64,000 nucleotides of DNA from Sclerotiophoma versabilis (Eukaryota; Ascomycota; Dothideomycetes; Pleosporales; Didymellaceae), in assembly GCA_012274445.1 (NCBI GenBank), contig JAAROD010000076.1, forward strand, positions 124,001-188,000, read 5' to 3'. The notes under the pieces were generated by a model that worked only from the letters and a program-made list of their open reading frames with translations, searched no databases and was not told the origin of the DNA. The position numbers and the translations under genes are program-made. Below, piece after piece: positions 54,652 to 64,000 of this stretch. Every line of letters starts with the position of its first letter. Position 1 is the stretch's first letter.

Positions 54652-57639
54652 GGCGCAAGTCAAGAATCAGTAGACGTAATTGAGGCTGTCACTGTTAAAT
54701 CTCGAGGCTGACGAATGTGAAGGATAATGCTGCTTCAAGCAGTAATCAAGAGGCTGGATTGAAGAAGTGAAACAAAAAGAGTGAATGCCACAGATGCCAA
54801 TTAAGGTGGTGGTAGTCTGTTTTCGAGGGTCGGCCAACATCATTTATAGTGTATTGCGCGACGATGGCAATGTTTGTGTTGGTGGACTCGGCTTCAGCAC
54901 AGTTGACAGACGCACGCGAGGCTTGAAACACACGGGTCTAAGCGTCTTCGACATCGGACATAGTACCCAAGATGAATTGTAGTGCAACATTACGCAGAGG
55001 AGATATCCGTCAAATCTTGTGCGCTTGACTCGTTTGAGCCCTGCCCAGTGTCATCTCCTCAATTGTCCCCGCTTCGAAATCCATCAGCCAAGAATTTGAG
55101 ATTGAAGTACACGCAGCTTCAAGCCACTATTTGGCCAATTGTAGCCATCAACGTCTACAGTACCTCATGCTCTGGAGAGAGTATAGATCAGCTCTTTGAG
55201 ATGTTTCGATCAGACAACATTTACTTTGCCAAAGATATCCAACAGGATCAAGATATCTATACGGGAACCAAAATTTCAAGGTCGGTTGTAATGTAAATGG
55301 TCGAATCGTATGGGAAACATTGGCCAAACTTGGCACGGAAGATATTCGTTGATGTTTGGAAGAATAAGTCTGGCATCCTTGGCTTGTCCACATAATTTTG
55401 ACTATGCCTATGGGCTCCTACACTGCTCTACCAAGTCAGCAGATAACCCGAATTGACAACCTATGCAGTGTTGTATGTACAGTCGCTTGTACGTGCAAGA
55501 TATTAGGTATTTGCCATTTGAGCTGTAATGTGAGCATACGTCACACACTTTCAAAAGACTAGTGCAGATCAAATTTTACCACGGGAAGAGCCGGTCCATT
55601 GTGCTAAGTTAACGGGACTGTTGAAATGACTGTGGGACATAGACACGCCACTAGCGGATCACAGAATTTGTTGTAAAGCGCTCTGGACAAAGGCGTCCAA
55701 TGCGATAAGGTAGAGAAATTGTGTTCCTTTGCTCGAGATACCGGCTGACACCCGTCTGTGAGAAATGTTCACAGTGTTGGAATTCTGAAACTCTAGTGCC
55801 CAGCCACGTCTTTCCTCGCAGTAGTCATCATGAGCTTTCGACATGGGAAAACTTGAAAACCCATCTTGCTGGTACATTCTGGATGACGCGATACCAGACT
55901 GTCAATATTTGCACCTTTGGTAGGCGCGGGGCTAGCTCTGATAAGAAAGAGGTCATCCCTGTTCTTGCAGTCACACACCTTGGCAACGGGGACGCTAACT
56001 TTCGACTGGCCCAGACTTCCTAAATGTTTCAGGAATATTGAGATCTTCGAAGTTCAGAAGTAGAATAGTTTACATTGTTAGTCGAAATCAAAGCGGAGTT
56101 CATGTTCAAGCAAGAATTTAAAACTGCAGTCTTTCATCTTTGAGAAAACACCGAACAAAGCACTGCTCAATAGCAAGCCGCGCTTGAGCCCTTCCAAGCG
56201 CCCAACACTACGTTGTCAATGCGAATTGCAAGCAAAAGTTTCCCATGATTTGCTCTATTACACACCTCAAGTAAGTTAGTTCTCGCAGCCATTGGAGTTG
56301 AACAAAAGGGGCCAATTCATGTTAAATATTTGTGCAGGTTCCCATGTGGATCTGAACTTCACTATCACGGAGACTGTGTACAAAGGGTACGGAATGTACA
56401 ATCTATAGTGAAAAAAACATGCTCATCCGCCCTCAAAAAAAAATTCAGGCCCTATGGTCTTTAATGCTTCTCCAAATCTGATGATTATCCAAACAAAATA
56501 CAAGACAGTGGGTATATATAGAGTCACTTTCAAGAGCTGCTTAAGCTGCTCATCATTGTGATGCATGTTACTCAGCATTGAGATGCTAGTGCGGCTTGGA
56601 ACCCATGATCTGGTTATTTGCAAAGCTCAATCTTTGATGACAGAGCGCGCTGTTGCATAGGAGGTAAAGTTCTTGTACCTCAGGTCTTAAGATGGTTTCT
56701 TACACTTTGTTACTCGCCTGAGGATCTGCTCAGCGCTTGCAATTCGACAGTGTGGCGTTTTGTCCTACTGAGCCGGTAGGCGCAGGTACCGGGCGAGCAC
56801 CAGATGGCCAGCACGATGACGAAGATACCAACTGGTGGTGATGAACAGACTGTAACACCACTCTGGCTATGAGGCAGTCCAGAGTTTGGCTGTTATATCA
56901 AGCTTGCTTCAATAAAATTGGTGCAAGTCGGTAGTTTGTGCTTGCCAGCGACGAAGCTTGGCCAAGTGAAGCGGGACCTTGATAATTCGAGGATTGAGTC
57001 GTAGCTGGCTCAAGTGTGCGGAGCTGCGACTCTTGATCGAGTTCCCGGAGCGTTCCTACTACGCTTTGATGAAGGCGCAGAGTCAATGTTTGCGGGTTAT
57101 GGAAGCTTGCGGCCCGGTTGGACTATTGGAAATTTGGTCGGTTAAACGGCAAGGTGTTGTAGTGGGATGTCTGACTGGAATCCCGAGGATCGCCCTTATA
57201 ATGCACGCCCTCCGGTATCGCTTAATGGTACCTACGAACTGAAGGCACAGGGTTCGGTGGAGTTTGTTGAGTTGTGCAGGCTTTCTCTTTGCTGTTGGTG
57301 TTCTGGTTATGAACCGGGTCAGCGGGCTGTTGCATCTGAGACATTGCTGATGTCTGTTGCATAGTAATCTGGGCGCTCTTCCAGTTCGATGAACACTTCG
57401 CAGATAGACCTGCTCGAGTCACGTTGTGCGAAGATCCAGTACCAGAGGTAGTATGTGAGCCACCGGTTGTGTTGGCTGAGGTAGTAGCTGAAGCTTGCGG
57501 ATTCGTCATGTTAGTTCGCGAGTTGTTGGCTCGCCATGTCCGCACCGTGTCGGAGATTTGCCCTACTGTAGTTATTGGGTCCGCCTTTCGCACCCCTAGG
57601 CTATCACCAGAGCCTCCTTGCGCCTGTTATTGAAAGGGC
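54652..57639. other. Gene-poor region
   Basis: 3 kb with only short frames (at most about 120 codons) and no motif. The minus-strand frame 57222–57593 is Thr/Ser/Gln-rich and lacks an ATG at its head. No RNA gene seen. Base composition drifts toward A+T to the right. Confidence 0.5.
54843..54848 (-). promoter_or_regulatory. TATA box of the AA9–CBM1 gene
   Basis: TATAAA on the minus strand, 192–197 nt upstream of the ATG, nearly the same distance as in the other AA9 gene. Confidence 0.5.
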
Positions 57640-58547
57640 GGTTTTGATCAGATCATTTAAAGAGCTTGTTTGAGAAACCCGCGACTTCGTATAGACTCTT
57701 ATGTTTCGTCAACGTGTTAAGTAGCTCTTTAGACTTTAGGACGAGCTCAACCAATAATGTTGCAACATAGCTGTATAGTGAAGTCAAACCTACCAGTGCT
57801 TCAGTTTCCAGCAGCATAGCACTCTGTAAAGCCCGTGAATCTGCAACAGAGAGTAGGTTAAACTTAGGCACAGCTATATAGCTAGTAGCAAACATAGCAA
57901 GAATAACAGAGAAATATATGCTATAAGGTTCTTAGAGTAAGGCAAAACTGTAGATAATAGAGTAATAAAGAAGAATCTTTTTTAAAGATGCATTACCTGT
58001 TCTTTATATATAGATCTGTCTTATAGAGGAGAAGCGATAAGGTAGACTATGCACAATTTTCTAGATAAAAACAGCCTACAGGTTTAACAGACTAGCAACA
58101 CAGCGCTTTATCCTATGCTAATATGCAGCGTAGTAAATTTTATTTGCAAAATTCTAGAGTACAGTATTAACAAGGTTAACAGAGAATCCCTCTCTCTACT
58201 AGAAGTAGGTAGAGAGTGGCAAAGACATATTAGAATACTTAGGTGCAAGCACACAACGTGCAGAATAAAAATGGATAGTCTCTCTTTTTATATTATATTA
58301 TTCTTTTTCTTTACTCTTTTGTTTCTAAAGTCTTACCTTGCTTTATTAAACTTTATAATATAGATTTTTCTATTACTTTTACTCCTTTTATTACCAGCTA
58401 TATAGCTGCATCTAACCTGAACCTACTCTATGCAGCAGATGCACAGAATTTTGCAGAGCGCTATGCTGCTAGAGAGTTAAGTGCTAGGAGGTTCAACTCT
58501 GCTATAAGGTTATGTTGCAATGTTATTAATTAACTACGCACTCTAGA
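57640..58547. repeat. A+T-rich, TpA-rich block, probably a RIP-degraded repeat
   Basis: Composition changes sharply near 57640: TATA, CTAGTA, TATAG and AATA words dominate, A+T is roughly two thirds or more by eye, and reading frames are short. TpA excess with scarce CpA is the mark of repeat-induced point mutation (C-to-T at CpA) known in Pezizomycotina. No terminal repeats or transposase motif survive, so the element class cannot be named. The remaining minus-strand frame 57653–57895 is Leu/Ser-rich without a known motif. Confidence 0.5.
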
Positions 58548-60715
58548 GAGGAGCTGGCCTTACTGCCTACAGATGATGCCCGCAGTGATCTTCTTAACAC
58601 TGGGGAGAGTATTCTATTTAAGCTGTTTGGAAAACCGTTCCGGTACTACGGTGCCAGGGGTTGCCAGCCTAATCACTGCTACTGCTAATTTTTCTGCCAA
58701 ATGCAGCGTGTTCTATCATAGGTTACTCGTTTAGAGGTGGCTGCGCTGGAAGCAAATGCTCTACTGTTCTGCGATCTACATAACATAGTAGAACTTTTAC
58801 CACCCTGTAACGCCCCAGTTAGTTGATGCAAGAATCTGAATTGTCTTGATCCTTTTAAGAAAGGCTCAACACGGTAGAATTCATGAGCAAGTGACTAGGC
58901 GCCTTTGTTTGGCCAGTAGGAGCACTATTCTAGGGAGGTAAATCCAGTGTTAGCTTTGGTAAGGAGAAAATCTGCATTCTCACCACGTATATCGCAGCAT
59001 AGGGTAGACTGAAAGAAACGTTCAACGTAGACTAGAGCGCTGCTGGAAAGTTAACTGGAAGGTCAATAATGTGTGCGCTGCCGTTTACCTTTTCTTTTGG
59101 TTTGCGTTGTAACAATCGAAGACCCTAGTACCGTATCAATGAAACCCAGCTACCCTATCGATGAGCTCCTAGTAGGTGGCCTCAATGCCTTCCGCAGAAT
59201 TGTCGAAGGCAGCTGGATTGGAAGGGTATAATAGAAAAAAGGGATGAGAGTTATCAGAGAACGATAAAAAAGATAAGCTGTAGCTCCGCAGTAGTAAAAT
59301 ACCCTCCGTCACAAGAAGTATAGGTGGTCGTTGTGGTCTTGTCCCACTCAAAGCTCTTAGGGTTGATATCCAGCACCGACACACGTCCGTACACCACGAC
59401 TGTTGCGGTACGTAGCGCTTACCGTCCAACAGACGGGAATGTCGAGTATCTGATTGGTGAATGAGGTCACTACATAGTCATTGGGCATCATGATACTCGA
59501 GATGTCCTGGCAAAAGGCTCCATAACACGCGTGTGGTGACGCAATGCAATATGAAATTTACAATTTGTGATTAGGAAACTATGGCAAGTGTGATGCGTGC
59601 AAGTGCTGGTAAAAGGATACCGGGGGAGTTGTTGATCAGCTGCCGATGCACTGTGTCACTGGCCTGATCAGCACTTTCGTAGGTTTCTCAAGGGTAGAGA
59701 GGATGCTCTTTATATAATTAGCATCATAGAACGTTCTACCGCACGTTAGTGTCATCTCTTACAGGAACATAACCCAGGCAAAGACAACGAACCTTGTAGA
59801 TTTGTATGTATACAATCAAAAACCGAAGTAAACGCCGAATGGATTGTACTACATATGATACCAGTCTCTTTAAACAGCAGCGCCGCATCTGTGACTTGGG
59901 ATATACAATCGCTCCGTTGCCTGTCAAAGTGCTCTCAGTCCGCTCTCCCGTGTTAGAATGAGGGTCAAGCCGTCTGTCTATTGCACAGGCGCCATAAGTA
60001 ATCAGACTGTGAAAAGCAACAAAACCGAGCAGCACTGACATTTTGGAGCAACTGCAGTAGAAGCTTTGCTGAGAATATGTGTGTGGGCTTATAACAATGA
60101 CCCGCAGCAAAATCGCAGACACGACAGGCGCGACATGACAAAGAATACAATGAACGAATTAAGATTTCGGGACAAAGAAGGAGGAGTTTACAGATAAGAA
60201 ACGTAGAAAAAAGATTAACGAATAATGTTAATCGTTCGTAATCTTGTAACAAATGTGTCCAACGCTGTGCATTACGATCAATAGCTGTAGCTTACTATAG
60301 CTTACACAAGCGGTCAGTCTATAGGCAGGTATCAACTATACTGTGGTCGTAGGATAGCAGAAGGAGCAATCATCACACTGCTGTTGCTGATAATTTTCCG
60401 AAAAGCATTTGCAAAGCCTAGAGTATACGCTAGACTAGCTGGAAGAAGACAACTTAAAACAAGGATACCTTGCTTATATGTGGATTATATTGTAAAATGT
60501 AAATTACAAATTGTGTGCTCGAAAAAGGTAGTCTATTTAAGTGCTTTTCCGCTCTATACCGCTATTTGTTGCGCCTCTAAAACAATGAAATGAAAGAACA
60601 GACAAGTTGTCATCCTCTAGCAGGTCGCCTTTGGACATGCTGCTTATAGCTCAACAATTGACAATGTGAGAACTGGTTTTATGAAGTACGCGACCGGCTC
60701 GTTAGTCTTGTCGGC
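58548..60715. other. Gene-poor region with isolated open patches
   Basis: 2.2 kb. Two short patches look coding-like: 58548–58688 on plus (46 codons, containing LLNTGESILFKLFGKPFRYY) and about 59254–59420 on minus (containing SVLDINPKSFEWDKTTTTTY). Neither has a start, and neither is recognised; they may be gene or element relics. A+T-rich stretches recur at 60230–60600. Confidence 0.45.
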
Positions 60716-61532
60716 TTAGAAAAAAGCCTTCTCGAGGTAGCTCTGGAAGTTGTTGTCCCTGAAGCTAGGTGTCGCAGCGCCGAAGTCCTGCATATACATT
60801 AGCAAGTTAGCAGGCAAGGATAGTAGCCTACTCACGGTGTTCTCAAGGGCTGTCCTGGCTGCCGCAGTCATGCTATCCCACGCAATCAACGGCTGCAGGC
60901 CACCCAGAGTGGTCGTAGGAATCAACTGATGGTTGAGCGGGAAGAAGCTTTCATATCCGATCTTGGGTTGGGTGCCCTGGAGTGACGGGGAAGACTGCTT
61001 CTGGTAACCACCGTGCGCAGAAATAGCAACACCGGTGATAGTAGCAGAGGTAGACTCAGCGGAGAGCCAGACGACGACGTTCTCCCAATCGTGACGGTGA
61101 CCGAGACCATCGGCGGGAGAGTCTTTTGGCATGTACCAGCTGTACATGATGCCGAACTTGCCGTTGTAAGCTCCCGCGCGAGAGTAGACCTGACCGGTAG
61201 AAGCGGAGCAACCGCCATTTGAGGAACCAGAAGTCGCAAGGCCGCCGCTATCTGTATGTAAGTAACTGTATCTGGTTGGAAGATCAGGAGACGTACCCAG
61301 TGTTACCCGCAGCGTCAACAGCAGGGAACGGAACGCAGCCGTTGAAGACCTTAAGGTAAGGCTTGTACTTAAGCATTAAAGTTCCCACAATGCCAGAAGG
61401 GACAGTCTCGGGGAAGCCAACGACTGCATCGTGGTCAATGACCGCCCGCTTCTCAAGACTGGCGGGAGCGGCAGAGACGCATGTTGCAGCTGCGAGGAGC
61501 TGAACAGCGAGTGACTGAAGGTTGAAGAGCAT
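60716..61532 (-). CDS. NPP1-type necrosis-inducing-like secreted protein (NLP)
   Basis: Three exons: 61532–61297, 61247–60836, 60787–60716 (239 residues), with 49- and 48-nt introns; the second is in frame without a stop. The ATG at 61532 starts a signal peptide (MLFNLQSLAVQLLAAATCVS). The NPP1 domain carries the family heptapeptide GHRHDWE and two cysteines placed as in type 1 NLPs. NLPs are secreted proteins of microbes; some permeabilise dicot plant membranes after binding sphingolipids, others are not cytotoxic, and sequence alone cannot tell which applies here. The frame is intact, with no break seen. The gene borders the A+T-rich gene-poor region, a common setting for plant-interaction genes. 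A TATA-like box lies about 170 nt upstream. Confidence 0.93.
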
Positions 61533-62765
61533 TTTGGAAGATAAGCGGGAAGGACAAGTTGTCGCTGGTGGTGGGATGATTAGTCGAAGGTAGATCGTCG
61601 GTGATGATGTGGATCGGTGGTCAAGCACGATTCGAGAGGCTGAGAATTTGGAGAAAAGCTGGCTGCTGCTTTGCATCTCTCAAGGGCTGCCACAGTTCTT
61701 ATACTCTGGCAGATCTGTTGTTGCGTGCTGGCTAAACGAATCGCTCCACAGCGGCACTACTGTCAGTGTCTAGTGGTTCCTCTCTAGGCATTGCTGCCGG
61801 TGTCAAATGCACGTCAATAGATGCACATACCATACCGGTAGTAACACGCAATGGTCATAAGGACATGATACGATTGGTCGTAACTCTTTTACGACAGGGT
61901 ACAAGCATTTGAACAGTTGAAGCTATGTAAGTTTAGCGCGGACATTTCATGTGGGGGAGTTAGAAATAGGTCTTAGTTTTCGAAGTTTGATTGTGTGAAC
62001 TAGGGCGGACACCTGTTCCAGGGAACGCCCGTGGAAGATCGGCGTTATTAATATAGAAGACGACAGGTCATGCATCTCTAAGTTATGATGGTCAAATGAG
62101 AAATTAGGTCGTCACTGCGCGTGGCGGTAGACTGCCGAGAGATTGGCCGGACGTGGCAGTGGGCTGCCGAGGGATTGGCCGCGGTCAGCCGCTAGTCTGT
62201 AACGGATGGGGAAGGTGCATACGCAGATGCTGCAGGAGTTCAGCATGTCAGTCATGGGGAACGTGTGAGGTTGAAATATACCAAGATAGCGGTTGGAAAG
62301 CTGGTCGCATCTCTATACTAAGGTCAAGGAAATCTTCGGGCTGACTGACAAACAACATGTGTTCTTTCAAGCTCGTTTCGCATATCGAGCCTCAAACGGA
62401 GTGCCGGCGAATTATACCTAGTCGTTTCAACAACAAGTATCCCCCAGAAGCTCTCAGCATCCTCACGCAACGCTTGGACTTACACACCAGATGATACTCC
62501 AGGGGCTATTAACTGTACATATCATTTACTATGCGGCGCCGAGTTATGCATTGGCACTTTTGACTTGATCCACAAGCAAGTGGCGGAGTGAAAATGCTAA
62601 CAACTTCCGAGGACTGTTATAGGAGGGTGCTGCAAGTGCGGCGAGAATCGGAGCCAGCGGAGTGGTGGTAAGGTGATAAACGCCGGTATTGACATCACAA
62701 CTGATGCCACACTACATCATCTGCAGCTGTATCGTGCTGACTGAGGTTTGTGCGGTCTGTGAGCC
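61533..62765. other. Intergenic spacer
   Basis: 1.2 kb between the start of the NPP1-type gene and the stop of the metallophosphoesterase gene, both on the minus strand. No gene-like frame. A short imperfect repeat (GCCGAGAGATTGGCCG / GCCGAGGGATTGGCCG) is at 62132–62182. Confidence 0.5.
61698..61703 (-). promoter_or_regulatory. TATA-like box of the NPP1-type gene
   Basis: TATAAG on the minus strand, 166–171 nt upstream of the ATG. Confidence 0.45.
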
Positions 62766-63728
62766 TCAGCCGTATCTCCTCCACAATGTCTCCCTGTTGC
62801 CCTTGGGCATCTCAGGCCCAGGCAAAATATCGCGCAGAAGGTCGTTGATGTCCAGTCCTCGTTCTTGGCATTCCTGCCACTGCCTTGGGTACCCTAGACT
62901 GACCTCCTCGAAACGTGTATTGTCAATCCAATCTGTACGCCTGATATGCAAGTGTCCGCTGACAGCGACCTTCACATTGAACTTGTTGTGCCAGTCCTCC
63001 GTCTTCTTTGTACCGCACCACAACGAAAAACGTGGTACACGAACTAGCTTTACCAGATCCTCGCGCAGTGGCCAGTGGTTGATGACAATGAGGGGGGTGT
63101 CTGGGTACGCAGCGATCGCAGCTTCGAGCTTCTTCTCCGTCTTCTCAACGAGAGCATTGCACCATGCAATGCGTGAGGTGTATGGGTCCGGATGCAGCAG
63201 ATGTTCGTCGGTAGCCTCGATGTTCTCCTCTCTTGCCCAATCCAGCGCATCCTTCAGCTCGACCTCTTTGGGCCGAAAACTGTAGTCGTACAGCGTGAAG
63301 ATGGGTGCGATGAGCGCTGGCCCTCCCTCGCCCTCCCAGAGCGTGAATTCATCTTCAGGTGTCAACACCCCATACTCGTGTGCTATGTCCACACATTCCA
63401 TATACTTTCTCTCGCCCCGCAAGCCATGGTGCTTCTGCGAAGGGACGGTGTACAGCTCGTGGTTACCGGGAACCCAGAAAACGCGCCTAAAGCATGACGT
63501 CGCCCTCTCAAAGGCCTGTCTGCAGTGGTCGGCACTCTCGCCTACGTCGCCGCATAGGATAAGGTCATCGTTAAGACGTGGCTGTAGCTTTTCGAGAGCT
63601 TCGCGATTGCCCTTGAAGGAGAGGTGAATATCGCTTATTGCCCAGAGGCGCGCAGGAGGGGTTTGTGGAGGGGTTGGCGTCCGCGACTGTGCAACAGCGT
63701 CGTCTGCGACAGACAGGAGGGGATCCAT
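62766..63728 (-). CDS. Calcineurin-like metallophosphoesterase
   Basis: A single-exon gene of 320 residues; ATG at 63728 (MDPLLSVADDAVAQ). The metal-binding blocks occur in canonical order: SDIHLSFKGN (DxH), CGDVGES (GDxxD/E-type), PGNHELY (GNHE), NHWPL and SGHLHIRR (GHxH). This is a two-metal phosphoesterase of the calcineurin-like superfamily; the substrate (phosphoprotein, nucleotide or lipid) cannot be told from the sequence. No signal peptide or membrane segment, so probably cytosolic. A Pro/Thr stretch precedes the domain. Confidence 0.93.
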   Translation of the reverse strand: MDPLLSVADDAVAQSRTPTPPQTPPARLWAISDIHLSFKGNREALEKLQPRLNDDLILCGDVGESADHCRQAFERATSCFRRVFWVPGNHELYTVPSQKHHGLRGERKYMECVDIAHEYGVLTPEDEFTLWEGEGGPALIAPIFTLYDYSFRPKEVELKDALDWAREENIEATDEHLLHPDPYTSRIAWCNALVEKTEKKLEAAIAAYPDTPLIVINHWPLREDLVKLVRVPRFSLWCGTKKTEDWHNKFNVKVAVSGHLHIRRTDWIDNTRFEEVSLGYPRQWQECQERGLDINDLLRDILPGPEMPKGNRETLWRRYG

Positions 63729-64000
63729 GACTCGTCCGTTTATGCTGGAAATCTAATGGTAGTCAATTGGCATGTTGGCAGTCATACACGAGCGTTTGCC
63801 GGCATCTGAGGGCCCCCGCGCGTGCATGTCCGCCGCTGTATGGCCGCGCATATTGTCAGCAAAGATGCGGTCATCGAGCACGGACTGCAACACCATCATG
63901 ATGGCTTCTCCACTCCAAACCATACCACAACGCTTGTCGTCATCGTTATCAGTGAGTTCTTTTGCGCAGACGAGCATTCGGTTTTGGGAGGGACTGTCGT
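63729..64000. other. Window end, promoter side of the metallophosphoesterase gene
   Basis: 272 nt upstream of the metallophosphoesterase start. A minus-strand frame (63753–63977) has no recognisable motif. Nothing else seen. Confidence 0.4.

Noticed and set aside
1..64000. tRNA, rRNA, CRISPR arrays or polycistronic operons
   Set aside because: Reading for tRNA T-loop patterns, array-like repeats and closely spaced co-directional genes found none. A covariance-model scan would be decisive for tRNAs and small RNAs.

Overview
This is a window of filamentous ascomycete nuclear DNA (Pezizomycotina, most likely Dothideomycetes/Pleosporales). The evidence is intron-rich monocistronic genes with short GT–AG introns (mostly 41–115 nt), two HET-domain incompatibility genes, a Zn2Cys6 regulator, AA9 lytic polysaccharide monooxygenases with and without a CBM1, a secreted NPP1-type protein, a DUF4360 secreted protein and an A+T-rich block that looks RIP-mutated. 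There are no operons, CRISPR arrays or prokaryotic signals. The species call is inference. All exon models were built by hand from splice sites, reading frame and conserved motifs.

Layout. 1–9 kb: 3' end of a GH3 glycosidase, a HET gene (possibly frame-broken), a five-exon Zn2Cys6 regulator, and divergently a small WW-domain protein. 9–17 kb: a fused HyuA–HyuB (oxoprolinase/hydantoinase) enzyme and an Nbp2-like SH3 protein behind a very G+C-rich leader. 18–28 kb is the housekeeping core: SSU72, an unusual alpha/beta-hydrolase fused to a capping-enzyme-like cysteine phosphatase, a dihydroxyacid dehydratase (ILV3 family) with an 8-nt exon, and ribosomal protein S19 with a 5-nt exon. 28–36 kb: secreted proteins (GH93-like exo-arabinanase, AA9 LPMO, DUF4360). 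37–44 kb: MsrA, a GFA/CENP-V-type zinc protein, a fungal amidase and a MARVEL-like four-helix membrane protein. 44–52 kb: a second HET gene, a class I photolyase with a possible dual start, and a lineage-restricted gene split by an in-frame TGA. 53–64 kb is accessory in character: an AA9–CBM1 LPMO, about 6 kb with no convincing gene including the A+T-rich block, an NPP1-type secreted protein, and a metallophosphoesterase.

The secreted genes (GH3, GH93, two AA9, DUF4360, NPP1 protein) suggest a plant-cell-wall-degrading saprotroph or plant pathogen. Several have a TATA-like box 100–200 nt upstream of the start. The most distinctive points are the hydrolase–phosphatase fusion, the two micro-exons, the in-frame TGA and the two diverged HET paralogues.
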